This document shows, piece after piece, positions 34,001-42,866 of a stretch of DNA of 64,000 nucleotides. Source of the stretch: CAYZRJ01 sp964480825 (lineage in GTDB: Bacteria > Patescibacteriota > WWE3 > UBA101185 > UBA10185); assembly GCA_964480825.1 (NCBI GenBank), contig CAYZRJ010000001.1, positions 1 through 64,000 on the forward strand, given 5' to 3'. Each line of letters starts with the position of its first letter. Within the stretch, counting starts at the first letter, position 1. Under the pieces are notes generated by a model, which saw only the letters and a program-made list of their open reading frames with translations, was not told the DNA's origin and made no database searches. The translations under genes were made by a program, and so were the position numbers.

Positions 34001-34027
34001 TTTATACCAGCACTGCTCGCATTATAT
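34001..34027 (-). pseudogene. Possible remnant of a second GT2 gene start
   Basis: On the minus strand ATATAATGCGA, then AGTG, TGGTAT and AA match the start region of the GT2 at 33201 at about 23 of 27 bases. It gives M-R-A-V-L-V then a stop, against M-R-I-V-L-V-S in the intact gene. Too short to be sure alone, but with the flippase remnant on the other side of mntA-hepT it forms a consistent pattern. Confidence 0.45.
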
Positions 34028-34087
34028 TACACCTAAGAAGATTGTGTAACGTGATGTTTATTCATGAGTTCAAATGCTCAGATAAAG

Positions 34088-34116
34088 AAAGACTCCTGCG
34101 GGGTACAAGAGTCTTT
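34088..34116 (-). terminator. Terminator of the 34131 gene, possibly shared with hepT
   Basis: Arms AAAGACTC and GAGTCTTT around a 13-nt loop. T-rich bases follow on the minus strand and TTTT on the plus strand, so it could serve both converging transcripts. It lies 14 bp beyond the stop of the minus gene. Confidence 0.75.
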
Positions 34117-34130
34117 TGTGAACGAATCCG

Positions 34131-34649
34131 TTACATCATCGATTTGGGAAACGGAAAAATATCCCACCAGACGCGTTCTGTGTCGGATAAATAGCCTTTT
34201 GGTCCGGGATCATTGGGATCGGAGGTATCCACAAGAACGTAATTGTGGTTCATGTAATATCCGAGTCGAACTTCGGGAATGCCTTTGGGAACGCGGAAGC
34301 TGATCTCATCGACACCGCTGTAGGAACCCCACTTCGTGATATGACCTTTGAGCAACCAGTGGTCATTCATATCTTCCCACGCCGTCACAACGAATTCCTG
34401 GTTGTTGAAGGCCATACGGATCAGGGGAAGGCCGGAATGCAGGACTTTTGCCGGAACGGTTGATTTGGTGGTAATGAGTTTGACAGCATTATCCACCATC
34501 AGCGTGATGCCGAGTAAAGCAAGGCAAATACCGAAACCCGCTCGGCCAATTTCTGTGACGCGACCTTGTGCAAACAGGTATATGGCCGCGGAAATCGCCA
34601 GACCGGTTCCAGACACAACAAGCAAAATGCTTCGTAACTGTTTAGGCAT
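34131..34649 (-). CDS. Unrecognised membrane-anchored protein in a promoter-terminator cassette
   Basis: A 172-residue protein with two hydrophobic helices (about residues 5-27 and 33-55) and a C-terminal soluble domain of about 110 residues with several Trp (AWEDMNDHWLLKGHITKW) and a proline-rich end. Probably anchored with the domain on one side of the membrane; which side is unclear. I do not recognise it. It has its own promoter, a strong AAGGAGA site and a terminator, and is richer in G+C than its neighbours, like the A/B/D genes, so it seems to belong to the same class of insertions. Confidence 0.75.
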   Translation of the reverse strand: MPKQLRSILLVVSGTGLAISAAIYLFAQGRVTEIGRAGFGICLALLGITLMVDNAVKLITTKSTVPAKVLHSGLPLIRMAFNNQEFVVTAWEDMNDHWLLKGHITKWGSYSGVDEISFRVPKGIPEVRLGYYMNHNYVLVDTSDPNDPGPKGYLSDTERVWWDIFPFPKSMM

Positions 34650-34701
34650 TGTGAATCTCCTTATCGTTTGTTTGTTTTAGTCTTGTTTGAACGTTGTCCG
34701 T

Positions 34702-34730
34702 ACTATAGCTTAAAATAGGAATTATTGCAA
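34702..34730 (-). promoter_or_regulatory. Sigma-70-like promoter of the 34131 gene
   Basis: On the minus strand TTGCAA (34725-34730) and TATAGT (34702-34707), spacer 17 bp, starting 11 bp beyond the stop codon of the flippase gene and followed by a leader of about 50 bp. Same layout as the three cassette promoters. Confidence 0.65.
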
Positions 34731-34740
34731 CCTCTAGTAT

Positions 34741-35976
34741 TTAACTGGTCTGTTTATTTAAAAACCTAAAAGAATAAAATAAAGCCGCTGAAAGTGCTAC
34801 TGATATAACCGAAATGTTTACAGTAATTACCTGAAAAATGTTCGCGTGGAAATTTGTTATAAGCAGGGCTTGCGTCATAACTAAGATAAATAGAATGTAA
34901 AAAAGCGAGGTAATATCCACCGCAAACAAAAATAGAATCAGAAAATTTAACAAAACGTAAAGTCCTACGAAAACCGCGAATAAAGGCAAATATTTTACCG
35001 ACTCTAAAAACTTAGTTCCAAAAAAAGCTAGGGCTATTAACTTTGGAAAGACCGCAAATATAAATAGACCTATTGCAACCAGAGCAAGCTGAATTTTTAA
35101 AAATAACCAAAACATCGGTTTAATATTTTCGTTTTTGGACTTTAGTCCCGAAATTTTCGGAAACATAACTGTTACAACCGAGGATGCTCCAAACAGCATA
35201 ATCTTTCCAAGTGTTACAGTGCCTGCGTAATAACCCGAGTCTTCAGGGCTAAAATAACGGCGGACTAAAATAAGGTCGTTGTTGTTAAACGCCATTAAAC
35301 ATAGATTTGTGATTATAACCGGAAATGAGAATTTAATAATAAATAAAAGCTCCTTCCATACGGCTAAATCTTTTGTGTGTACAAAATCCCGTTTTAAGAA
35401 AAGTAACGCCAGCAAAACGGTAATACAGGTGGCAAAAGCCATTGCCAAAAATACATTTGATAAGTTTTTATCCGCCAATAAAAACAGCATCGGAAACGCA
35501 AACCTTAGAAAACTGGAAGCAACCACAAAAAAAGTAAAAAGTTTGTATTGAAGTAACCCCTGAAGGTAGGCGTATGGTACAGACCAAAGAAAATTTAGAG
35601 ACAGATAAAATGCAAAAGAAGTAACCAGTTTTATATTAGTAATTTTTAAAGACGATAAAACGGAGTCGCGAAAGATATAAAAAAATCCGAATACTATTAA
35701 ACCTGCCGCTACAGACCAAAGCATTGCCTGCCAAAATAGTGCGCTTAACTTAGCTTCTTCTTTTTTAGCAGAAAGAGATGCAACCTCTTTTACCAACGGG
35801 ATTCCAAAAACCGTCGCCGGAACCCCGACAATAACAGCTACCGACAATAAAGCGTTAAAAGCTCCGTAATCAGAAACGCTAAGCGATCTGCCCAAAAAAA
35901 ATTGTAAGAGATAGCTAAAAAAACTTCCTACCAGCAATCCCGATGTAACTAAAATTGTAGCGTTAATGTCCTTCAT
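34741..35976 (-). CDS. Polysaccharide flippase (MOP superfamily, Wzx-like)
   Basis: A 411-residue polytopic protein with about 12 helices. The first is followed by RSLSVSDYGAFNALLSV, the conserved N-terminal block of the polysaccharide-synthase/Wzx family, and FSPEDSGYYAGTVTLGKI matches the central YxAA-like block. It would flip lipid-linked glycan across the membrane. The gene shares one base with the GT-C gene upstream. It is the last gene of the long minus-strand run that starts with the ribosomal proteins. A remnant of a paralogue lies at 33232-33318. Confidence 0.87.
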   Translation of the reverse strand: MKDINATILVTSGLLVGSFFSYLLQFFLGRSLSVSDYGAFNALLSVAVIVGVPATVFGIPLVKEVASLSAKKEEAKLSALFWQAMLWSVAAGLIVFGFFYIFRDSVLSSLKITNIKLVTSFAFYLSLNFLWSVPYAYLQGLLQYKLFTFFVVASSFLRFAFPMLFLLADKNLSNVFLAMAFATCITVLLALLFLKRDFVHTKDLAVWKELLFIIKFSFPVIITNLCLMAFNNNDLILVRRYFSPEDSGYYAGTVTLGKIMLFGASSVVTVMFPKISGLKSKNENIKPMFWLFLKIQLALVAIGLFIFAVFPKLIALAFFGTKFLESVKYLPLFAVFVGLYVLLNFLILFLFAVDITSLFYILFILVMTQALLITNFHANIFQVITVNISVISVALSAALFYSFRFLNKQTS

Positions 35977-37538
35977 CAGAGTATTCTCTCATAAACGCGG
36001 TAAGCTGAAACCCCACGAATTTTGATGTCGTCCAGATATTTTAGACTAAACCTAGTTTCTTTCTCATACCTGTCATCCCAAACCGGATAAACAAAATATT
36101 TTGTTTTAACCGCGAACGGAGTTAGATCCTGTATCACCGCCCAAGCGTTTATTTCTCTAAAAAACGGCCAGATTTGGGTGTAATATTTTTCTTGAAAACC
36201 TACCGATAGAACGTTTTTCTTTTGTCCTGAGTATATAACTTCTTCAAATGATTCGTCCAAACCCGAAGGTTCATATTGCTTATCTTTAAAGTAGTTTAGT
36301 ATCTCGCGTTCGCCGATAAGCCATTTGGGCTCTAAAACATTGATACCGGTTTTTAACCCTCCGAATATTGGGTTGTAGTACGAAAAATAATCGGGGTGCA
36401 ATATAAATAAAGTAACAACAATCGGAATAAAAAATATTGCGTATTTTATCTTTATATTGATTTTTTCTATCAACCAAAGCCAAAAAAACGAACTACACAG
36501 CGACAGCGACACTAGCCCGGGAAGTATATATCTATCCAATTTCTTAGAAGGAATGGATATCTGCAAAAAATAGAAAAACGAATAAATTAGGAGAAAAAAG
36601 ATAAAGTTTCTTTGAAGTTTATCGAGTTTTTTGAATGTAAATAAAAGACCTAATAGACCTGCAAAAAGATAAATCGATGACCTTAAAGCTAAAACCACTA
36701 AGAAGTAAAAATATCCGGGATCACTGACTAATTTTCCAAAATAGAACTGAACGTGTTCAGTGTCCACCCCAATATCTACAACACCGCGGGTTAGTTCCTG
36801 AAAAACCTGTGCCGGTACAACCCAAAGAGCAGGCCAAAATATGAAAGACATTAAAATTGTTGTTATTAACCATTTTATAAACCAAAGCGCTTCATCTTTA
36901 TATTTTTTAGTTCGCAAAGCCTGCGTAACAGACATCAAACCTACGAATAAAAACAAATAAACGGCCGAAGTTTTGGTTAGCAACGCAAGACCGGCAAAAA
37001 ATGCCGATATATATAGACGTTTACTTTTAGATTTATCCTGCAAAAAGTAGTAAAGCCACAGCGCGGAACAAAGCATAAAAGTTGATAGCAACCCCTCGAG
37101 ATGGAAAACGCGGGTTAAAGCTACATAAAAGGGTTCTAAAGTTAGAAGAAGAATCGCAAATGAAGCGATTCTCTTATTAAAAAGTTTTTTTAGAACAAAA
37201 AAGATAAATCCCGTAGTTATAGCCAAAACTAAGACCAAGAAATATTTTTGAATCCGATCCAATAAAAATATTTTCTGAAGTTCATCAAGTTTTCCATTGT
37301 AATCAGCTATAATGTTTGCAAATTTTATGGCAGTTGTTCCTATCCACATTAAAGTAACTCCGGGATGATATTTTTGTAAGGTCATCTCGGGCTGAAAAGT
37401 AAAAATTGCCGTGCTAAAATCGTAGCTTCGCACCTTCCATTTCCATACATCAGTATTAAAGTTATCGTGACCCAAGCCGGGTAATCTAACCAGAATAAAA
37501 AAAATAACGATAAGTATTTCGTATTTTACGTTTTTCAT
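35976..37538 (-). CDS. GT39/PMT-like membrane glycosyltransferase
   Basis: A 520-residue polytopic protein with about 11 helices and a short soluble tail. The first outer loop reads NTDVWKWKVRSYDF and QKYHPGVTLMWIGTT; its paralogue at 39039 has NPDEVNWHYRTEQF and HYHPGVTVMWITGV. Thus the acidic pair of PMT-type enzymes (DE) is only D here, followed by V, which might weaken catalysis or shift the acid to another position. Donor would be a polyprenyl-phosphate sugar. It overlaps its neighbours by 4 and 1 bp. Confidence 0.75.
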   Translation of the reverse strand: MKNVKYEILIVIFFILVRLPGLGHDNFNTDVWKWKVRSYDFSTAIFTFQPEMTLQKYHPGVTLMWIGTTAIKFANIIADYNGKLDELQKIFLLDRIQKYFLVLVLAITTGFIFFVLKKLFNKRIASFAILLLTLEPFYVALTRVFHLEGLLSTFMLCSALWLYYFLQDKSKSKRLYISAFFAGLALLTKTSAVYLFLFVGLMSVTQALRTKKYKDEALWFIKWLITTILMSFIFWPALWVVPAQVFQELTRGVVDIGVDTEHVQFYFGKLVSDPGYFYFLVVLALRSSIYLFAGLLGLLFTFKKLDKLQRNFIFFLLIYSFFYFLQISIPSKKLDRYILPGLVSLSLCSSFFWLWLIEKINIKIKYAIFFIPIVVTLFILHPDYFSYYNPIFGGLKTGINVLEPKWLIGEREILNYFKDKQYEPSGLDESFEEVIYSGQKKNVLSVGFQEKYYTQIWPFFREINAWAVIQDLTPFAVKTKYFVYPVWDDRYEKETRFSLKYLDDIKIRGVSAYRVYERIL

Positions 37539-39055
37539 TTGTTCAGGGAGTAAATTTCAATTTTAGGTCCTCTTTTTAATTCTCCGCTAAACTCAGCCAA
37601 CTTTTTAATCTGCGCGAAATATTTTGCCAAAGGAAAGTTAGTGCAGTTACAATTACCATCGTAAGTTACGATAACGATTCCCTGAGAGTCATTTTGTATT
37701 CCGGACTCTCCCTTTATCTTTTTATTCTTAAATTTGTCTGTAATCATAGATAGATTTTCTTTATCATAAACTAATAAATCGTCTGTTTTTAAATTTGTTT
37801 TTAACCAGCGGTACGTATCTACTCTCGTGTCAGGCACAGCGTAGGTATATGCATTTCTTAAAGACATATACGCAGGTGGACCGATTAATAAAATAAATAT
37901 TAAAAACCCGATAATTTTATTTTTATCTTCAAATTTCCTTATTAATAGATCCACAAAATAAGCAAAACAAATTGTTACATAAGGATAGGCGATAAAATAA
38001 TAATGAGATCTACTCTTAGAAAATCCCGAGATATGAAATAAAAGGTATATTCCTGAAATTACTAAAAACCAAAGCGCGGTGTCTTTATCGGTTTGTTTCT
38101 TGGCTAAAACACGGTACATTAAAACGCCAAGAATTAAGAAGAAACCGATTAATATTGTGTAACCAAAGTCATCTGAAATTTTATTAATCATCTCGTTAAA
38201 AAATTCCGGAACTCGATCCGTAATTTCTACAGAACCGACGTTTTTAAGTTGCCAAAACGCACCCTTATAGTTATCCCGACGCATAAAGGTGTTGTAATCG
38301 AGCAAGGCGTACGGCGTCCCTATTAAAAAACCAATCATTGATGTAAACACAGCCGCAGATAAATTCCGAATTGAAGTTAAATTAAAAAGTTTCTCGCCGT
38401 TTTTTATTACCCGCATCAAATGCGCGAACGGAATGGTTAGTATAGTCAATCCTCCGTTGTATTTAGTCGAAGCGGCCAAACCGATATAAAATCCCGAGCC
38501 CGCGTAATCATTTACATTGCTTCGCCTTAGCACTGCTAAAGCAAAATAAACTCCCCAAGCTACAAAAAATAACATTGGAACATCTATCAACGCGTAATGA
38601 GAGCTCCACATATGATATGGAATTACAGCAAAAGATAGTGCCGCAATCTGACCGACCCGTTTACCAAAAGTGTCTCGCGTTGCTAAGTAGATTGGTACAA
38701 CGGTTAAAGCACCTAAAAAGGCTGAAAGCATTCTGGTTAATAAATAAAAGATCAAACCGTCATCCCAAATTATGGGTAACAGCGCACTAAGACTGTCTTT
38801 AAAACCAATCATCGTAATCAAATCACGTAGATAAGCAAAGCCCATGTACAAAAAGTAATTTAGATACATATAAAGATGCGGCCAATCGAAATGTCCGGGG
38901 TTTGGGTAAAATCTAAGTTCTAAAGCCGCTCTGACTAAAGCAGGCTCATCGGGGTGAAATATAAAAGGAAAGCCGTGATTTATACCCACAAAACGAAGCA
39001 CTAACGCGATAATTAAAACTATTGCAAGCCAGATACGATCACTTTTGTTTTTCAT
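37535..39055 (-). CDS. GT39/PMT_2-like membrane glycosyltransferase
   Basis: A 506-residue polytopic protein. The first outer loop contains FIFHPDEPALVRAALEL, the HPDE motif typical of PMT_2/ArnT-like GT-C enzymes, where the Asp is catalytic. About 11 helices are followed by a soluble end domain of some 100 residues containing CNCTNFP. It would move a sugar from a lipid-phosphate carrier to an outer acceptor. It overlaps its neighbours by 17 and 4 bp. Confidence 0.8.
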   Translation of the reverse strand: MKNKSDRIWLAIVLIIALVLRFVGINHGFPFIFHPDEPALVRAALELRFYPNPGHFDWPHLYMYLNYFLYMGFAYLRDLITMIGFKDSLSALLPIIWDDGLIFYLLTRMLSAFLGALTVVPIYLATRDTFGKRVGQIAALSFAVIPYHMWSSHYALIDVPMLFFVAWGVYFALAVLRRSNVNDYAGSGFYIGLAASTKYNGGLTILTIPFAHLMRVIKNGEKLFNLTSIRNLSAAVFTSMIGFLIGTPYALLDYNTFMRRDNYKGAFWQLKNVGSVEITDRVPEFFNEMINKISDDFGYTILIGFFLILGVLMYRVLAKKQTDKDTALWFLVISGIYLLFHISGFSKSRSHYYFIAYPYVTICFAYFVDLLIRKFEDKNKIIGFLIFILLIGPPAYMSLRNAYTYAVPDTRVDTYRWLKTNLKTDDLLVYDKENLSMITDKFKNKKIKGESGIQNDSQGIVIVTYDGNCNCTNFPLAKYFAQIKKLAEFSGELKRGPKIEIYSLNK

Positions 39056-40559
39056 ACACTCTCCAGTACTCTAAATCATTTATGTAAACGGATGAGCTTT
39101 TTACAAATTTCTTCGAGATATCGACAGGCATCACTTCGTTAATTCCTAACACAAGAAGATCATAATCGTTAGTTCCGTTGACTCTAATATCAAATACCCT
39201 TGAGTTGGCATAAATAGCTTCCATCGGTTTAGTGTCTATAAAACCTAAACTAGGGTAGCCGTACTTCGTATAGATATGTTGTCTTAAGTCGTAAATTCCT
39301 ACTCCAAACGACTTTTGTCCGATTATTTTATTTGCGTTTACCGGTGATCCAAAAAGCGGGTTGGTGTAAATGAAATAAAAAGGATAAAAATTAATAAGAG
39401 GCCAAACTATAAAAGCTAAAACCATTGTGATTAAAAATGGCTTAAAACTTTTAATTTCTGAGACCGCCAAAAATCCATAGTAACTAAATACCGCAAACAT
39501 TGGGTAAACTAAAGTGATATATCTATCAATCTTTTTTGACGCAAAAGATATCGCAATCAAATACAACACCGTGAATACAGCTAAATATAAAATGAATCCT
39601 CCGTTTATTTGATTTTGATATTTTCTCTTTAGTCTGTATGCGTAAACGGTGAACAACGCCATGCCAATTAAAATTAAAGGAGAGCTTTTTAATATTATTA
39701 CTACCATGTAAAACCACGCGCTGGCTTCTTTGGTGATTGAACCGAATAATACTTGGTCGTGTCCCCGTCTTAGTCCCACCCTTTCGGATTCGCTAAATAT
39801 TTCTGTGATGTAATAAATCGGCCTCTCCCAAAGCGCCGGAAATAACAAGAATGTTGTTACAACAAAAGCTATAACGACGATTAACGGACCTAGCAAATCC
39901 TTTAGTCTTTTTTTGCTCAAAATTATCGTAATAAAATACCACGTAAGATAAAAAATCGGCGCGATAATTCCAATACTTTTAGTTAAAAAGGAAAGCGCGA
40001 ATAAGACTCCTGTTGCGAAGTAATATAAAAACGAATTTCGTTGAACAGCCAAATAGCCGGTTAAAAGACCTGCAAACACCAATAAAGCAAAAAGGGCGTC
40101 TAAGTGATATAAACGGGAATTGCCCAAGAAAAAAGGCTCAAAAGTAAATAAACTTACAAGTAACATTGCTCCTGCTACGCTGAAGTATTTTCGTAAAATA
40201 AAAATTATGTACAGACTCAATAGTAGCTGGACAAAAATTAGAGTGAATTTGGAAACAAACGCAAAGGCTTCAAAATTATAGATGTTGTAGGATTTGATTT
40301 CTGTTATTTGTTTAAATACTTCGGTAGATACGCCGGTAATCCACATTACAGTAACTCCCGGGTGGTAGTGCTGGTAAGTTTTTTCCCATTGTTGATATTT
40401 TAAACCGTTAACAAATTGCTCGGTTCTATAATGCCAGTTAACCTCATCGGGATTTATAATGTCGTTGTTTAATCTAGGAACTCTGGTTAAAAAGAAGAGA
40501 AATGAAAACGCGAGTAAAAAGAAGATAGAGTTTTTTTGTATTTTTATATTATTCATCAA
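39039..40559 (-). CDS. GT39/PMT-like membrane glycosyltransferase
   Basis: A 506-residue paralogue of 35976-37538, with the acidic pair intact (NPDEVNWHYR) and HYHPGVTVMWI in the same loop. About 11 helices, then a soluble tail of about 90 residues. Overlaps the LPG-synthase-like gene by 11 bp. The presence of two paralogues, one with DE and one lacking E, suggests specialisation. Confidence 0.8.
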   Translation of the reverse strand: MMNNIKIQKNSIFFLLAFSFLFFLTRVPRLNNDIINPDEVNWHYRTEQFVNGLKYQQWEKTYQHYHPGVTVMWITGVSTEVFKQITEIKSYNIYNFEAFAFVSKFTLIFVQLLLSLYIIFILRKYFSVAGAMLLVSLFTFEPFFLGNSRLYHLDALFALLVFAGLLTGYLAVQRNSFLYYFATGVLFALSFLTKSIGIIAPIFYLTWYFITIILSKKRLKDLLGPLIVVIAFVVTTFLLFPALWERPIYYITEIFSESERVGLRRGHDQVLFGSITKEASAWFYMVVIILKSSPLILIGMALFTVYAYRLKRKYQNQINGGFILYLAVFTVLYLIAISFASKKIDRYITLVYPMFAVFSYYGFLAVSEIKSFKPFLITMVLAFIVWPLINFYPFYFIYTNPLFGSPVNANKIIGQKSFGVGIYDLRQHIYTKYGYPSLGFIDTKPMEAIYANSRVFDIRVNGTNDYDLLVLGINEVMPVDISKKFVKSSSVYINDLEYWRVYEKQK

Positions 40560-41439
40560 ACCCGAACGCGTATAAAACGCCTCCTATCAAACTTACAACT
40601 AATCTAAGTATATGATACAGAACTGACGCGGTTAACGCAGATTCTGCCGAGATTCCGATCACAGAAAACATGCTTACATACAAAGCATCCTGAATACCGA
40701 TACCGTTTAGTGACGGGATAAAAAATCCGACCAGCGTTATTAAAGGAAGAGCAAACATAGAATAAATAACCGCAGGATGTAAACCCAAAGACACGAAAAC
40801 ATAGTACTGACTGAGTATTGCAAAGATCTGTACCAAAAAAGATGCAAGAAAGGCGGCATGAAGTGCGTGCCGATGATTTTTGTACTGCTTAACAGAATCA
40901 ATAATGTTTTTTACAATTTTGTAACGTTTAGATAAAAACTTTAATGCATACAGCGATATGTAAATACTAATTACTAAGGTTATTGCCGCGATTAATGACG
41001 CCCAGCCCAACAATCTAATAAAACTTACCGTTGATATCAAAAACAAAACTACAACTCCCAAAAAGCGTTCCATAAAAGTAGCGGTAAATGCATTTGTTTT
41101 ACTGTCTATTTTTTTACCGAGCTTTAATACTTTGTACACGTCTCCGCCGACGCTTGTAGGCATAAAGTTATTGAAAAAAGAACCTGTAAAATAGAGGGTT
41201 GTTAAATAGCCCAAACTTGTTTTTTTTGAATTAGGAAAGATTAATAATTCTTTCCATCTAACCGAGCTGACAATGTAATTTAAGATTAATAAAAGTGCGG
41301 CTAATAAAACGAATCTGATATCTGCAGTTTTCAGTTTAGAAAGCATCTCGCTTATATCTACGTTTGAAAATAAAAATGCAAAAAGTCCAATACTTACTGC
41401 TAGTTTTATTACTACACTTTTAATTTTGCTTTTTTCCAT
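40549..41439 (-). CDS. LPG-synthase transmembrane-region protein (UPF0104)
   Basis: A 296-residue protein with about 7-8 helices. FNNFMPTSVGGDVYKVLKL is the family signature (NNFLPxxxGGD) of the lysylphosphatidylglycerol synthase/flippase membrane domain, without the soluble aminoacyl part. Family members act as lipid or lipid-linked substrate movers in glycan clusters. It overlaps the flippase by 28 bp and the GT-C gene by 11 bp. Confidence 0.82.
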   Translation of the reverse strand: MEKSKIKSVVIKLAVSIGLFAFLFSNVDISEMLSKLKTADIRFVLLAALLLILNYIVSSVRWKELLIFPNSKKTSLGYLTTLYFTGSFFNNFMPTSVGGDVYKVLKLGKKIDSKTNAFTATFMERFLGVVVLFLISTVSFIRLLGWASLIAAITLVISIYISLYALKFLSKRYKIVKNIIDSVKQYKNHRHALHAAFLASFLVQIFAILSQYYVFVSLGLHPAVIYSMFALPLITLVGFFIPSLNGIGIQDALYVSMFSVIGISAESALTASVLYHILRLVVSLIGGVLYAFGFDE

Positions 41440-42866
41440 GCGAAGATTTCCTTCCCGTCAAAAATTTTAGACAGAAAAAGTGCATAAATCAGCAACACCA
41501 TTAACGGTGGAAATAGCAAAAGTTTTATGATTAGACCGGCTGTAATTCCAAACCATCCAATAACAGTGGATTGAACAAGAACTAACCAGTGTGTACTGTC
41601 GAAAAATATTAGATTTAAGCTTTTTTCGGCGCTAAATATTACGTACACGAGGCTTAAAAGTGCTCCTACAGCCAAGGCTATGGACATGGACATTAATTTA
41701 TCGGTATACCCGTTGCCAACGTAAAAAGATACGCCGGTAACAACAACTAATAGTATGTACGTTAAAATCATCTGCCTTACCATTTTGGCCGGAACATGGA
41801 TGCTGGATTTTACAATATCTAGTATCGAATACACAACAAACGCAAGTAAAACCGCGGGAATGTATTTATATGACTGGGCATATTTATTTCCTCCTACCAA
41901 GATTGAAATTAACTGGGGTGCCCAAAAACAAGCAACTGCTGAAGCCAAAATAATGAATCCAAAAATCTTGTTAAAGTTTTTTTTAAACGAAAGCTTAAAG
42001 TCATCTATATCCTTTGAATATTTTTCAGAAAGTACCGGAAGACTAACGTCAGTTACAGCATCGGAAATGCTTAAAATCTTTTTTGAGTACAACACGGCAA
42101 AAGCAAATATCGCTATAACTTCCGGTCTGCTGTATAAACCTAAAACATTTGTACCCAATTTTTCCCAGTTTGTGGCTAAAATCTTGACTAAGTAGATTGC
42201 GATACTAATAGAAAAGATATTCCTAAATAGTATTTTGAAATCTGACTTTGAAGGTAAAACGAACTTTCCCCGCAACGGAACAAGAGCTAAAAATCCTAAG
42301 CAAATTGAATTTATGATATTAAAGAGCATGTAAGCCCAAAAATACCCCGGAATTTTGTAAAAATAGACTAAAGGAATAAATAAAATTGCGCTGATAGCGC
42401 CGGCACCAATCTGATAGATAAAAAGTCTCTTAAATCTTTTGGTTCCGGAAATTATAGAGTTTAAAATACTCTGAATTCCCTGAAACATCATCGTAACCGC
42501 GTATATTTTTAAAGGTAATATTATTAAAGAAGTTTTATATAAACCCACAGCGATTTTCTCTGAAAATATGTATAAACCCACAGCCAACGGAATTGTGATC
42601 ATGTATCGGATTACCGCAGAGATTATAAATATCTTAAAAATGTCGGTATCTTTTTTTGCCGCCGCTATTTCTCTGGTACTAGCGGATGCCAAACCTAAGT
42701 GCTGCATTATGCCAAGCGCACCTCCGATACCTACAGCTAGCTGTACTATTCCCCACTCGCTTACACTCAAAACCCTAATAATAACAAAGCTTTGGATAAG
42801 CCCTAAAAGCATAGCCAAACCACGGGATATAAAACTAATAAACTGCCACTTATCTAATTCTTTCAT
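41412..42866 (-). CDS. Polysaccharide flippase (MOP superfamily, Wzx-like)
   Basis: A 484-residue protein with about 14 helices. RVLSVSEWGIVQLAVGIGG near the start and the later ILNSIISGTKRFKRLFIYQ block fit oligosaccharide flippases. Together with the shorter flippase at 34741 it suggests two kinds of lipid-linked glycan. It overlaps its neighbours by 4 and 28 bp. Confidence 0.85.
   Translation of the reverse strand: MKELDKWQFISFISRGLAMLLGLIQSFVIIRVLSVSEWGIVQLAVGIGGALGIMQHLGLASASTREIAAAKKDTDIFKIFIISAVIRYMITIPLAVGLYIFSEKIAVGLYKTSLIILPLKIYAVTMMFQGIQSILNSIISGTKRFKRLFIYQIGAGAISAILFIPLVYFYKIPGYFWAYMLFNIINSICLGFLALVPLRGKFVLPSKSDFKILFRNIFSISIAIYLVKILATNWEKLGTNVLGLYSRPEVIAIFAFAVLYSKKILSISDAVTDVSLPVLSEKYSKDIDDFKLSFKKNFNKIFGFIILASAVACFWAPQLISILVGGNKYAQSYKYIPAVLLAFVVYSILDIVKSSIHVPAKMVRQMILTYILLVVVTGVSFYVGNGYTDKLMSMSIALAVGALLSLVYVIFSAEKSLNLIFFDSTHWLVLVQSTVIGWFGITAGLIIKLLLFPPLMVLLIYALFLSKIFDGKEIFAWKKAKLKV

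Noticed and set aside
33196..34027. 11-bp direct repeat TCGCATTATAT around mntA-hepT as a target-site duplication
   Set aside because: The two copies extend into longer similarity of a gene start (GT2 and its remnant), so a gene duplication explains them better than transposition.
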